Made by a program: the position numbers and the translations under genes | Shown: positions 33,178 to 45,559 of the stretch, in pieces | Layout of the letters: each line of letters opens with the position of its first letter | Position numbering within the stretch: the first letter of the stretch is position 1 | The notes under the pieces: model-generated | What the model was told of the DNA's origin: nothing | What the model saw: the letters and a program-made list of their open reading frames with translations, nothing else | Databases searched by the model: none | From: Ambrosia x helenae | Taxonomy: Eukaryota > Streptophyta > Magnoliopsida > Asterales > Asteraceae | Reading direction: 5' to 3' | NCBI GenBank assembly: GCA_030844895.1 | Contig: CM061228.1 | Span: 142,030,444 to 142,094,443, forward strand | Length of the DNA: 64,000 bases

Positions 33178-36100
33178 TCATTCCTTGGAAAGAGTATCTT
33201 TGTTTGCTTCCCATTTATTCAAACGTTTGTTTGTTTTTTCCACCTATTTTTTTAAACAAAACTAATTAGTTACTTTATAATAAGTTGTAAGATAAACAAG
33301 TTGAAGTGTATATAAAACATAGTATCAAATTGAAAATGGATGCTTTATTATGCAAATTGAACAGGCCTTATATAGCCAAACAAATATAACGATCATAAAC
33401 AAACTGATCAGCAAAAATAGAAAATTAACGACTGACTAGGAAGACGCAACAAACTCCAAAGGAGTCCTAAAGACTCAGCTTGTTGGAACAGAAATAAAGA
33501 CAAACTTAAAAACATAAGTAAAATAACTTAGTCATGCGGATCCAATAAATTCCCCCCCCCCTTAAACAAGACCATCCTTAACTGTCTTGTTTAACCACAC
33601 AAACACCCATTGCACTTTGAAATCCATTGAAAGTTTCTTCTTTAACTGGTTTGGTCATTCCATCTGCTAACTGTTGTTTAGTGCCACAAAACTCAAGCTC
33701 AACTATTTCTTTATCAACCAATTCCCTCAAATAGTGATAACGTATATCAATATGCTTCGTCCTCCTATGCATAACTGGTTTCTTTGACAGCTTTATTGTG
33801 GATGTATTCTCATAATAAATTGTCACATTACCAATCTCCTCCTCCATTTATTCTAATAAACCTTTCATCCAAACACAATGACATGCACACAATCCAACAA
33901 CCACGTATTCTGCCTCAGTTGAGGACAAAGTAAGTATCTCCTGCTTTCTTGAATACCAGTACACTGCTGCATTACTCAGCAGACAAACATACCCTGTTGT
34001 ACTTCTTCTGTCTTCATAATCTCTAGCATAATTACTATCAGTGAACACAATCAACCCCTCATTCTTCCTTTTATCATACTTCAAACCATAATTGAGAGTT
34101 CCTTTTGGCATATCTCAATATCCTCTTTACTGCAAGAAAATGATCTTCCTTTGGCTTTGACATAAACTTGGATATAAGACTCACAACATACATAATATCT
34201 GGCTTGGTAACAGTTAGATATAGGCCTGTAAACGAACCGAACGAACACGAACACAGGCGTGTTCGTGTTTGTTCATTTAACTTTAACCGAACACGAACAC
34301 GAACACGAACACATAATCGAACACATTTTTGTGTTCGTGTTCGTTCATTAAGAAATTTGTCGTGTTCGTGTTCGTTTATGTTCGTTCATTTAAACCTAAA
34401 CGAACAGTTCATGAACATAAACGAACACAAATGATCAATATAAACGAACACAAATGAACATAAACGAACACAAACAAAAACAAGTTAATAATGATTCATG
34501 AACATAAATGAACGTTAGGGTTAGGGTGGAGAGCGGATGTGAAGTGTGAGGCTGTAAAGTGTGAAGAGCGGCTAATAAGTGATATGTTTAGAATGTTAGG
34601 GTTAGGGTTAAGTTTTTAGAACATATGAATTAAGGTTGCTTCACAAAAGAAAATAAATAATAAAAATAAAGCTAAGTTTAATTAAACGAACATAAACGAA
34701 CAAAATAAACGAACATAAATGAACGAACATAAACGAACGTTCATGAACATAAATGAACGAACACAACGTGTGTTCATGTTCGTTCGTTTAATTAAACGAA
34801 CAAAAAATTGTGTTCGTGTTCGTTCATTTATTTAAATAAACGAACATAAACGAACTTCCCGCCGAACAGTTCACGAACAGTTCATGAACGTTCGGTTCGT
34901 TTACAGGCCTAGTTAGATACATAAGACTACCAACTAAACTCTTATACATGGATTCATCAACATCCTCCCCTGATCCAAGTTTAGTTAATACAGTTTCTGA
35001 CACCATAGGAACATGAACAACATTTGCTTCTTCGATTCCAAATCTCTACACTACCTCCTTTGTATACTGCCTTTGACTGATCTATATTGCTTCTTTAGTT
35101 TGATTAACTTCCACACCCACAAAATATCTCATCTGACCCAAATCAGTCATGTCAAATTCTTTCTTAATTGATTCTTTGAAGCTGTAACAGATCATCTTAT
35201 CACTTCCTGCATAAACAAATCATCTACATACAAATCCACCATTCAAAATTTATTCATAACCTTCTTAGTGAACCAGGTATGATCATGGCTGCTCTTTTTA
35301 AAACCTTCCTTTTTAAAGTAATCTTCAATTCTGTGGTACCAAACTCTACGAGTTTTCTTTAAACCATAGAGTGCATTCTTGGTAAAACCTTCTGGTTGTT
35401 CAATATACACTATTTCATTTAGTTCACCATGTAAAAATGCACTTTTTACATCTAATTGATAAACTATCTAGTCTCTCTTGGCTGCTATTGCAAGAAACAT
35501 TTTAATGGTATCCTATCTGGCCACAAGTGCAAAGACTTCATTATAATCTACCCCATGTTTTTGTGCATACTCTTTCACAACTAACCCTGCCTTATACTTC
35601 TCTACTTCACCTTTTTTCATTCAATTTTGTCTGATAAACCCATTTTACTCCAATGGGTTTTACACCTGGTACAACGTTAACCAACTCCCGAGTCTTGTTA
35701 CTTTCTATTGCTTAAAGTTCGGTTTTCATAGCAGCAACCACCTCTCTTCTTTTGTAGCTTCTTCATAACTTGTAGGATCTTCTATAGCACTATACATAGC
35801 CATTATATCTTCTTCAACATAGTTAACATGATACTTTCATCCAAGTAGGTACCTTTTTGATCTTACTGGATGTTTGAGTACCAGACTGCTCAGGGACAAA
35901 ACTGTCATTACTGTTATTTCGTACCACATCAGTGCCTTACTGTACAGTCTCTTCAACATTGCTTTGAGGCTGTATCTCTTCTTGTTCACCTATTGCTCCC
36001 TCGTTTGAACAATCTTCTGTTCCATTCTCATCACTATTGCCAACTATCTCTTCTTCGTCAATGATCAATTCTTGCACATCTTTATCACTTAATTTTCAAT

Positions 36101-39100
36101 CCCACTTGCTTTCCTCATCAAAAGTAACATCTCTACTTATCACAAGTTTCTTGGTGATAGGACCATACAATCGATATGCCTTAGACTCTATGCTAACACC
36201 AAGAAATATGCACTTGTGACTTTTGTCATCCAACTTAGTTCTCAACTGTTTGGGCACATGTGCATAACCAATACTACCAAATATTCTAAAGTGTCTAACA
36301 CTTGGTTAGATACCCGCCCAAAGTTCCCCAGGCACTTTTCTATCCAAGTTTCTACTGATTATTCTATTTAACACATGAATTGCCCAAAATACTGCTTCTG
36401 CCCAGAAAAACTTAAGCAATTCCTTTTCTGTTAGAAGGCATCTCACCATGTTCATAATTGTTCTATTTCGTCTTCCAACAACCCCATTTTGTTGGGGTGT
36501 ATAGGCTGCAGTTAATTGCCTTTTTATCCCTTCCCTTTAACAAAAATCTTTGAAATTTTGAGAAGTGAACTTACCCCTTCTATCACTCCTTAAACACTTA
36601 ATATTAACACTAGCTTCATTCACAACTAATGTCTTAAACCTTTTAAAACATTCTAATGCTTCCCCTTTGGTGACCAACACATAAACCCAAGTTATTCTAT
36701 TAAAATCATCTATGAAAACCAGATTATACTTGTTAGTTCTCAAAGACTCAGGTTTAATAGGTCCACAAATGTTTGTGTATTAGTTGCAGTTTCTCACAGG
36801 CATGCCACTTACTCTTCTGAGGAATCTCCACACGAATTTGCTTCCCAATGGTACAAACTTCACATACTTTAGTTTTCTAGGCGACCTTGGGTAATCCTTC
36901 AACCATACTTTAAAACTGCACAGTTCTAAGATATTTATGGTTAACATGTGCAAACCTCATATGCCAAAGATCTTCTCCTGTAGTGATTTGCATACACTTG
37001 GCAGGTTCTTCTGATTCAACATATACAGGAAACATGCGGTTTCTAGTCATCTTAGAAGTCAAGATCAACCCCTTCACAGGATGATAAGATTTACCAACAC
37101 CTTCTTTAAAAATGAATGTCACTCCTCTGTCTTGAAGTTGTCCCACGCTAATAAAGTTTGAAGTCAGATCAAGTGCAAAGTACACATTGGTAATAGCCTG
37201 AGTTATTCCATTTACCTCTAATCTGGCATTTTCAATCCCCTTCACGTCTAGTTTTTTTTATCATTGCCTAACCTGACTGAGTGTGAGAAACTTACATCAA
37301 GCTTTGTAAACCAAGCTTTATTTCCAGTCATATGATTTGAGCAAGCAAAATCTAGAAACCAAATCTTCTCCTTGCCTTCCTTCAAAGTTTTTGATGTAGC
37401 CATGATTGCTTCTTCTTCACGTTCATATTTCTCAACATCTATAGTTGCCATCAATACTAACTCTTCACTTTCATCATATTCAGCTTAGTTTACTACCTTC
37501 TCTTCCGTGGGGAATTCATATTGAAAGTGACCCAACTTGTGACATTTATAACATTCCAATGTACCTTTATCAAAGGAAGTTCTTCCTCGACCTCTACCTC
37601 TACCATAGGTTGATCTCCCTCTTCCTCTAGCATATGATGTCTCTTGTTCCACCTTGAGTACTTGTTCTTCAGTTGATTTTCCCAAAATCTTTTGTTCATG
37701 AACCAGAAGAGAACTTTGCAACTCATACACACTCAACTCATCCACATCCTTTGTTTCTTCAATAGTACACACAACAAAATTAAAGTTTTATGTGAGAGTC
37801 CTTAGTACCTTTTCAGCAATCTTCACATCAGGCATATCATCACCACATGTCGTCATTTCATTTGCAGTAGCCATCATTCTTCCAAGATAATCATCAACAC
37901 TTTCTCCGGTCTTCATCTCAAGAGTTTCAAAAACTCTTCTAAGCCTTTGTAGTTGTGCTCTCTTAACCCTTGCACCCCCTTGATAATTGATCTTCATGGC
38001 ATCCCAGACTTGTTTGGATGTCTCCTTCTGAGTAGTTGTCTTAAAGATTGATTTGTCAATCAACTATAACAGATAGTTCAACACCTTCAAATCCTTCAAT
38101 TTGTTCTCTTCATAATTCTTCCTTTATGTTACCCTTCCTCCACCACGTTACAACACTCATTTGATTTGATGAGATTCTTCATGACCATGTTCCGGTGATC
38201 ATAATCTCCATCAAATTTTGGTACATGAGTTGCTTGAAAATGATTTCCTTCTTCTGTTATTGTTCTCGTACAACAGCTCCCTCTCACACTCAAATGATCT
38301 CACTCAGCTCTCTAATGGATCTCAAAATTGTGCTCGGATACCACTTGAAGTGTCAAGTGTATATAAAACACAATATCAAACTGAAAATGAATGCTTTATT
38401 ATGCAAACTGAACAGGCCTTATATAGCCAAACAAATACAATGGTCTTAAACAAACTGATCAGCGAAAACAGGAAATTAACGACTAACTAGGAAGACTCAA
38501 CCAACTCCTATGACTTAGCCTATAACGTTAACACTTCAAAGGAGTCCTAAAAACTGGACTTACTGGAATAGAAATAAAGACAGACAAACTTAAAAACATA
38601 AGTACAATAATGTAGTCATGCGGATCCAATACAAGTCCCAAGTTTTAGCTAATTTATAATAATAATACCTCTTTTTTCCAGTCAGTACGAAAGGTTGACC
38701 ATAATAAGATGAGGGTTTGCATCCCAGTCCCCCCAATCATTCCGGACCATATTCCCTGTTAATTCATTAAGATAAGACAATAATGTTATAAATTATAGAT
38801 AGAAAAGTTAATTGCATGATGGGATTTCATTAGACATTGATTAAACCTTGACTCCAAAGTTGAAATGGAAGCCAAGAAGAAAGCCGAGGGAATGCCAACA
38901 ATGTAATAACATCCTACGTTCACATACGCCACATAAGCTTGCCATCCGCATCCCACAGCCACACCTTATTCATTTCATCGTCATTCATCAGCATGCAATA
39001 TGCATTCATGCATGTGACATATTCACTCATTCACATGTACCTATAATATATACCTGATAAAACGGGTTGTATGCCATTAAGAACGATGGTTATGGCCAAT

Positions 39101-39774
39101 AGTGGGCAAAGATCAGAGACTGCATTTGCCACTGTTTCACCGCTTGTGAATGCATAGCTAATAACATCTCGCACTGACAGTACAATCGTTGCTTCCACTA
39201 GAGCGATGAGGAATGAAACCGTAGTAACTGTTAACACCGAAAAGGCAGCAGCTTTAGGGTTTCCCGCTCCAAGCTCATTTCCAACCCTAACACTGATATT
39301 CAAATTGTATATAAATTAAGGTTACCCATTTACACCATATATTGTTAGTTTTGGAAAATATAAAACTTGTATCTGGATTTTAATTTTACGAAAGACTACA
39401 TTTAACAGTAAAAACTAAAAACCACTCAGGCTTTAATATTGTTTCATTGTTGCCTATAACTTTTTTGAAATGTTAATTCTTTTTAAACTAAGTTATTATA
39501 AATAAAACAAATTGTATGAACTTGGCCATTATTTAGTAATTACTCTTTTTCAAGTTTGATTTAAAGTGAAAAGCAATTGCTAAGCTAAAAATTCAAATGA
39601 GTTAGGATTTGAGATAGATTTGAATGACAAAACATTTTATTTTTAAACTTAAAGATTTTGCATATACTTAAAACTTTTTCATTACAAGCAACAACAAAAG
39701 TGATTTTGCGTCACTGACACTTAGGCAAAGTAGTTCCAGTTTTACACTCACTACATGTGTGTAATGCTCTCACT

Positions 39775-39812
<38 letters not shown>

Positions 39813-42504
39813 TAATTTTGCTTTTTTAAAGAATGGTGAGTTGGAAGTTTTTAGTTCGGTACACATCCTTGCCCATGCTCGTGATTTGCCCCGTACCTCC
39901 GCCCCTCACACCCCACTCATGCCTAGGGCGGTGTTTCATGGCCTTACGAATTGTTAACGTCACCATTTCAATTACCTTTAGTGATGCCACCCCACCTCAT
40001 CCCTCTGACCCCCTCTCCAACCGCCTTTGCTACCCTCGCACTCCCCCAAACCGCTTACCACCTCCGTACAACTGTAACACACACCACACTACTACCTCCA
40101 CAACCGTAACACACCACACTGCCGCCACCACCAATTTGGTAGTGGGGGTGGAGACTTTGATGGGGGCGGGTGGAAATGATGTGTGGGTGGGGGGGGGGGG
40201 GGGGGGTGCTAAATGGGGCGAGGGTGTTGTTGGTGGAAAGGAGTAACATCTTTATATGAAAGACTTTGGGTGAGTATTCCAATTGCACTCATCTCTCAAA
40301 CAAACATGTCATCGTTGGAATCAAGATTTTAATTTTAACAAATTATACAAACCAAACACTTAAAAATAGAATTCGAATTCAAATCCTAATTTGATTGAAA
40401 TCTAAAGTCTAAACGCGAACCATATGTAGCGTAAAAGTTCTATCAACCAAAATGTATGTAAATTAACTTCTTTCGAGTCATAAGGCATGAAAACTAAACT
40501 TACCTAGCAGCTGCATTAAACCCAACCGAGACCATGAACGCCAGCGCATTGACGCTCAAGCTACATAAAATTTATATGAATTAAAATCCTTTATTACAAT
40601 AAATATGAAATGAACTGGTCCTATATAGAGATAGAACTAATAGCTGCCGAAATTAATTAAAATCCTTTTAATACAATAATAAATATGAAATGAACGAGGG
40701 GTCATGGGCTGATAGACACATCGGCGCGTTTGACCCGTATCTCTGGAAATTAATTAATAAAAAAAACTGCAATCTAATAAGACAAAAAATGTAATGTAAT
40801 GAATTGAAGGTGACAGACATACAATACAATATACACTTACCAAACCGACAATGCATCTAATGATAGTTGCGGGTTCTCTAGCAAGCCAGCAATCAACACC
40901 AATACCTGAAAATACCAAGTCTCCAAACACAACATCACCGCCGACCCACTCGACAATTTCACAAAATCCCAAAGCCCACCCAACGCCTTTGTGCTGAACC
41001 CGGTCCATGTGGCCTTACATCTATCACTCCTCAAGATGTAAACAAACTGACCAACCACTATAATCCACCATGACAAACTTAGGGTCAGTGAGGCACCTAG
41101 CAACCCCAACCCTAACTTGTACACCATCATCCAAGACAGGATGAGGTGCACAACTAGCGTTCCAACTGATATATAAGCACTTGGCGCCACGATACTTTGA
41201 GCTTGAAGGAATTTTTGTATAGGAAAGTTGATGGCATAGGCAAATACTTGGGGAATGAGGCCATACACGAATAGGGCTGCATCGGATGCCATGGATGGCG
41301 ATTGACCGAGCAATAGTAATATGGGCTTAGAGAACACGTAAATCATGGTAATCGGGATGGATGTTACTAAGAGAACAATTGCGGATCTTTGGAGGTATAC
41401 TCCAAGCATATCAAATTTCCTTGCCCCAAATGCTTGACCACATAGCGTCTCCACTGCACTACCCATTCCGAGCTATAATCACATACATGAGCCACTTGTC
41501 AAATCATATATCAGATATATATATAGTTTGTCTTACTACAACTACGTACGTACTAGAAATTTGATTTTTTGGAACAAGAAAGTCACCCGGTCTGTCAATC
41601 AAGAGATAGTTAAACCACAAAAGTACATTTTTTATAACGTCTAATCACATATATGAGAAACGTGTCATATCATATGTCACATAGTTTATCTAATGACCAC
41701 TACTAGGAAATTGATTTTTAGCAACAAAACATAACCATTGGTGATTGCCAACAGATAGCTCAAACCTTAAAAAAATACATATTTTATAAGATTTGTTGGC
41801 AATCTTTCGATGATTTGTGATGGATGAGAGACGGATCGATAGTTTAGATCCAAAATATATATATTTTAAAAAGATTCCACCAATGATCTCTTGGTGGGAT
41901 TCGTCAGTGAACTGTCGCTAATCTGTTTTTGATTTTGCTACGACAATTTAATTAATGAACCTTCACGGATTAAGGGATCAAGGACCATTTCATCCGTGTT
42001 GTAGTAAGTTCCATTACAAACTACGTACGTACCTATTATTACTTTCATAAAATATATTTACGACGTTACTAAACACATTTATAAGGTATATGGAATTGAG
42101 TAATTCTAGTGTAAAACAGATTATCATCCAATTAACCAATTGTGTTTAATTCATAATGACGAAGAATTGAATATAGAGAAATTAGTACTAATTACCAAGA
42201 GGCCATAAGCAAAGAGTTGAATCCCTTGGTTACCAAGGGAGGCTGCTGCGAGTTCCATGTTTCCAAGTTGGCCGGAAAAGATTCTGGTGGAGATGGACAG
42301 GGCGTTGTTCAGCAAGTAAACCATCACTGCAGGTGCAGCCAACTTGTACAATAGATTAACTTCAATTATGGAGGCTGCCGTAAACCGCCTCATCAATGGT
42401 GTCTCGGTGTCGGAGAGAACCCTCTCCAGCTCCACACTGCCGCCATGAGCGCTTGTGCTACCTTGAACCGTTTCTAAGAGAGGATGATTTGTTTGGGAAT
42501 CCAT
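33178..42504 (-). CDS. MATE/DTX efflux transporter (DTX40-like), last intron carries a copia element
   Basis: Seven exons on the minus strand: 42504-42196, 41472-40841, 40560-40504, 39292-39054, 38964-38847, 38755-38669 and 33243-33178. Product about 502 aa, the usual MATE length, with about 12 membrane helices. Seen: PLMRRFTAASIIEVNLLYKL, NNALSISTRIFSGQLGN, MGSAVETLCGQAFGARKFDM, FVYGLIPQVFAYAINFPIQK, RVGNELGAGNPKAAAFSV, CPLLAITIVLNGIQPVLSG, VGCGWQAYVAYVNVGCYYIV and TGMQTLILLWSTFRTDWKKE. The terminal exon encodes VEKTNKRLNKWEANKDTLSKE and sits 5.4 kb away, behind the copia element. Exon 5 lacks one base at about 38883-38890 (118 nt where 119 keep frame). Without splicing of the last intron the protein would end VLLL after KKE. 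These transporters export or sequester organic cations and flavonoid-type compounds; the substrate is unknown here. Confidence 0.9.
33302..33547 (-). repeat. Copia 3' LTR (element orientation)
   Basis: 246 bp. In element orientation it begins TATTGGATCC and ends CACTTCA, so the termini are TA...CA rather than the usual TG...CA. A G-rich polypurine tract (plus-strand C run at 33552-33561) adjoins it. Confidence 0.92.
33578..38063 (-). pseudogene. Degenerate copia gag-pol
   Basis: Pieces in order on the minus strand: gag with the UBN2-type region (KTTTQKETSKQVWDAMK, about 38063-37788); zinc-knuckle region CYKCHKLGHFQYEF with the last Cys lost (about 37570-37500); protease-like WFLDFACSNHM where the expected DSG is altered (about 37360); pre-integrase (LWHMRFAHVNHKYL); integrase core (LVFIDDFNRITWVYVL); RT fragments (35640-34920); RNase H (FTDSNYARDYEDRRSTTGYV; SSTEAEYVVVG) and a C-terminal TKHIDIRYHYLRE. 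Many stops and frameshifts, plus the nested MITE, make it inactive. Confidence 0.92.
34221..34911. mobile_element. hAT-type MITE, ACGAACA-rich family (copy 1), nested in copia
   Basis: TIRs TAGGCCTGTAAACGAACCGA and its inverse are flanked by perfect 8-bp TSDs gttagata (34213-34220 and 34912-34919). The 691-bp body is packed with ACGAACA / TGTTCGT heptamers in both orientations around a unique centre (34500-34680) that includes two GTTAGGGTTAGGG patches. It splits the RT/RNase H part of the copia element, so it is younger. Confidence 0.93.
38330..38345 (-). other. Copia primer-binding site
   Basis: Directly inside the 5' LTR the minus strand reads AGTGGTATCCGAGCAC, close to the TGGTATCAGAGC sequence that copia elements use to pair with initiator tRNA-Met. 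Confidence 0.75.
38346..38631 (-). repeat. Copia 5' LTR (element orientation)
   Basis: 286 bp with the same TATTGG...CTTCA termini. It carries about 40 bp (around 38514-38536 and short indels) absent from the other LTR. Confidence 0.92.
39778..40250. other. Low-complexity block in MATE intron 3
   Basis: A 33-T run (39778-39810), then a C-rich CACACCACAC/CACCACC stretch and a G run (40190-40206), lie inside the intron 40503-39293. Probably a transposon remnant; no TIR or TSD could be assigned. Confidence 0.5.
41698..42006. mobile_element. Possible non-autonomous CACTA element in MATE intron 1
   Basis: The left end CACTACTAGGAAATTGATTTTTAGCAAC and the inverted right end TACTACAACACGG resemble CACTA termini. 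No matching 3-bp TSD was found, so the limits are tentative. About 150 bp before it (41480-41560) is a diverged partial duplicate of its left flank. Confidence 0.35.
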
Positions 42505-42829
42505 TTCTATATGTATAAATGGCTGCCTTGCCTTGCCTTTCCATCATGTCTTTAGTTTATATAGATAGAGAGGGAGAGAGAGAGACACGTACTAGAGCCG
42601 GGGATTGAACATATAAGGCTATGCCTTGTTGGGACGGCCTAGGGCCGGCAAGCCCCCTCCTGGGGTAGCAACACCGCCCTGTAGGGCCCATCCCCGTCGT
42701 GATCGTCATGGGGAGGACGGAAACAATTTTTCATATATAAATACAACTTTTAGCTCTCATTTTTTTTTTACACTAATTCTCACATTCTCTTTAATCTTTA
42801 TGAACTCTCTAACTATTTTTACACCACTC
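42505..42829. other. Upstream region of the MATE gene
   Basis: A GA microsatellite (GAGAGAGGGAGAGAGAGAG, 42566-42585) lies about 65 bp upstream of the MATE ATG, possibly in the 5' UTR/promoter. A GC-rich patch (42630-42715) of unknown nature follows. Confidence 0.45.
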
Positions 42830-43398
42830 ATCATGGATCAATACCAAAACAACCCGGATCCAAACCCGTTCACGACACTGGGCTACACGATACCAATCGA
42901 TCCGAATTGGTTAACATTTTTGAGTTTCTAACAATCCCCAACGCTTTCAACCAATTTAGCCAACAATCCCCCAACGCTTTCACCCAAATGCATCAAAACA
43001 CCAATGCTTTTACTCAAATGCACCAAAACCCCTACTCTTTCACCCAACTATTGCAAAGCCCGGTTAACATGTCATTTCAATCGCCACAACAAACATAGCC
43101 CCAACAACCGGTAGGACCGCCTCAACCGGAAGAAGATGACGTTGAAGAATTTGTGCCCCCAAAAAACAATCGGGTACGTGAAGTAGGCACCAAACCTAAG
43201 TCGATTGCTTGGTCAAAAATCGAAGAGAAGACATTGGCTAAGGCGCATATTGCTACGTCAAAAGATCCAATAATTGAAAAATAAATGTATTCTTGTTACT
43301 ATATTTGTTACATTTATATCTTTTTACACATTGATCGTACATTGATTTGTGTTACATTTATTTTTTTACATAAAAAATGTATCTATAAATTCTTGTTA

Positions 43399-43444
<46 letters not shown>

Positions 43445-43960
43445 TTATACAATGTAGGAAACAATCAAACCGGCGAAAGTTTATGGTCCGTAGTGCGCGA
43501 TAAATTCCACGAAATAATGGAGCAAATATATCAAGAGATAGATTCTATAAGCTCCAAGTTTCGAAAGATGAATATCGTGATCAACCACTTTTGTGGGTAT
43601 TATAACCCATTGTTTGTCAATAAACCAAGTGGGTGGAAAGAGGAAAATGTTTTCTAAGAGGCTATGCGTGAATACGAAGACAGGTGATCATCGGCCTTTC
43701 CTTCACATCCGGGCGTAGCTAATTTTGAAGACATCTAGCAAATGGGTGTGGGTTCCAAACGAGGGTGCAAGAGCCAAGCGGTCTAAATATTATGAGTCTG
43801 ACGGTTATAGCATGGGCGGCGACTCGACCGGTCGTTGTCAAATAGATATAAACGACGAGCCCGTTCCAGATGAGTCACGACCCATAGGAATGGACAAAGC
43901 CAAAAGGCAAGCGGTTGAAAAAAAAAAGTCGCATTAGGGAGCTGGAGCGGTTCAAAGCTA
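42830..43960 (+). pseudogene. PIF/Harbinger ORF1 (Myb-like, NAM-associated) pseudogene
   Basis: A degraded reading frame: MDQYQNNPDPNPF, a Gln/Asn-rich N-terminus (HQNTNAFTQMHQNP), WSKIEEKTLAKAHIATS (Myb-like start), then after a spacer with a TA microsatellite NQTGESLWSVVRDKFHEIM, SSKFRKMNIVINHFCGYYN and NKPSGWKEENVF, and finally PIGMDKAKRQAVEKKKS, the NAM-associated C-terminal signature. Several stops and frame changes occur. This is the DNA-binding partner protein of plant Harbinger transposases, often annotated GST T3-like. Confidence 0.8.
43400..43442. repeat. (TA)n microsatellite
   Basis: About 20 TA units inside the Harbinger ORF1 pseudogene. Confidence 0.95.
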
Positions 43961-44313
43961 GATAATTTGGTGGCTGAATTGCAAGCCTTCAAACATACCT
44001 TTAGTGAGACGCAAGCAGAAAAGGTAAAACTGACATAAACGACTATCCCGAATAAGACCGTCCCGTTTTACGAAAAATGAAAGAGAGGATCGCCAAAAAA
44101 TGAAATTCGTAGTTTTTTTTTAAATTTTAAGAAATCTTGTATTTTTTATGTTATTTTTAAGTGTTTTTTTTTTTGTGTAATTTTAGATTTATTAATATTA
44201 ATTTTACTTTTTAAAATATTGAATATTAATTAATTAAAAAGGGAGGAGGTGTATTCTCCACACCCTTTTACCATCCTTTAGTGATAGTTCTGCTCCACGT
44301 TAACATGGCAGCT
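43961..44313. other. Tail of the Harbinger relic
   Basis: T-rich sequence beyond the ORF1 pseudogene; nothing else recognised. Confidence 0.4.
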
Positions 44314-44429
44314 GATGGGCATCTTCCCACACCCCTAATAAATTCCTTTTTTTTTTTCAATGTTAGTTTAAGATGGGCATCTTTCCACACCCCCTAATAA
44401 ATTCCTTTTTTTTTTCAATGTTAGTTTTG
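44314..44429. repeat. 58-bp tandem duplication
   Basis: GATGGGCATCTTCCCACACC...TTCAATGTTAGTTT occurs twice head to tail (44314-44371 and 44372-44429) with small length differences in the T run. A related GGGGTGAAATTTGA phrase recurs at 44698 and 44774. Confidence 0.88.
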
Positions 44430-44989
44430 AATTGGGTGTTGCTAAATGCACTTCCTTTTTTTTATTTTTACTGGTTGCACTCCCGTTGATGTTTTTAAAA
44501 AAAACAATCAAACCTTATATTTTCACTTTATTAAAAAAATTGCATTAATATACATCCCTAATTATTTTTACTGGTTTATCATGTTCCCATAACATGAATT
44601 TTGAATTGAATTTTTAATATACTTGTTATAAACCAGGTAAATAAAACCAAACATCCCCACTAGACAAAAGCAAACAAAAAAAATTCATTTTTTTAAGGGG
44701 TGAAATTTGAGCCTTCAGAGAAGCAGCAGTTCTTCTAACATGGAGGTATCAAGTGTAAAAATTCATTTTTTTAGGGGTGAAATTTGAAAACTTATAAACA
44801 GTTATTTTTAGAAAGGGGGTGTAAAAAGTAATAAAAGGGAGTGTATTTAGCCAACCCCTTTTGAATTAGATTCGGGAAAGATATAGTTGGTATTTCTTTT
44901 GCTTTTCCGTTTCGTATTAAAGTTTACAATTTGAGAATAAGTATATAACTTTTCATTGTTTGAAGCATAAACATTGTATATAATTGTTT

Positions 44990-45205
44990 TGGTAAGTCCT
45001 GACTACCCAGTTCAACTGGTTGATGGACATCACAATGAAGAGTTTGAACGGATTTCACCCGGGTTCGACTCCAAACGGGGGCGAAGGTTTTCCCATTCTA
45101 AGGGTTTCCTGTGCATCTGAGGCGGTCCGGCAGGCGGGTTCAGGTCAAGGGGAATTGGCCTAAGTACCCGAGGGCTCGGAGATCGTTTCGTTGTTATTGT
45201 TTAAC
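44990..45205 (+). mobile_element. tRNA-derived SINE candidate
   Basis: Plus strand: a head TACCCAGTTCAACTGGTTGATGG, a B box CGGGTTCGACTCC about 45 nt later, a GC-rich body (GGCGGTCCGGCAGGCGGGTT) and a TTGTTATTGTTTAA tail. No convincing TSD was found. Confidence 0.5.
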
Positions 45206-45559
45206 GTAATTAGTTTCCCTCTAATTTTGATAAATAAATATTAAATGAAAAAAAAAATCTTACCCACCCCAGCACCTCTATTCCCTCTAATAATTGATGT
45301 TTGTATGACTAAACGACTGGGCGTAGGAAGAAATATGGCCCGGTACGTACCGGCAAACTGCACTAGTTCTCTCTTGGCTCCCTTCTTTTGTGAATGATGA
45401 ACAACGGCTTTAATTAATAAAAAACAACCCTATAGATAGCGTCTATGTCGTGTAACAAGTATGTGCCTACCAATGATGTTTCATCAATTAGTCATCATGA
45501 AGTTTAGACGATTCATCTAGCTCAAGCCTCAACAAATGCTTCAAAAACCAAGCTTCGTC

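Larger units (their letters stand above)
33302..38631 (-). mobile_element. Ty1/copia LTR retrotransposon inside the MATE gene's last intron
   Basis: Two LTRs (33302-33547 and 38346-38631) are flanked by a 5-bp TSD caagt (33297-33301 and 38632-38636). The order on the minus strand is LTR, primer-binding site, gag, protease, integrase, RT, RNase H, polypurine tract, LTR, which is copia. By eye the LTRs differ at roughly 25 of about 240 aligned positions plus indels, so it is old. A hAT MITE is nested at 34221-34911. It lies in the same orientation as the host gene. Confidence 0.95.

Noticed and set aside
34168..34434. Arg/Thr/His-rich frame RTRTRTRTH
   Set aside because: Translation of the ACGAACA array of the nested hAT MITE.
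34505..34605. GTTAGGGTTAGGG as possible interstitial telomere repeat
   Set aside because: Only two short runs occur and the plant telomere unit is TTTAGGG; they lie in the unique centre of a MITE.
39757..40288. Frames with Pro/His/Thr-rich sequence in MATE intron 3
   Set aside because: Low-complexity intronic sequence between T and G homopolymers; the MATE exons on either side splice without it.
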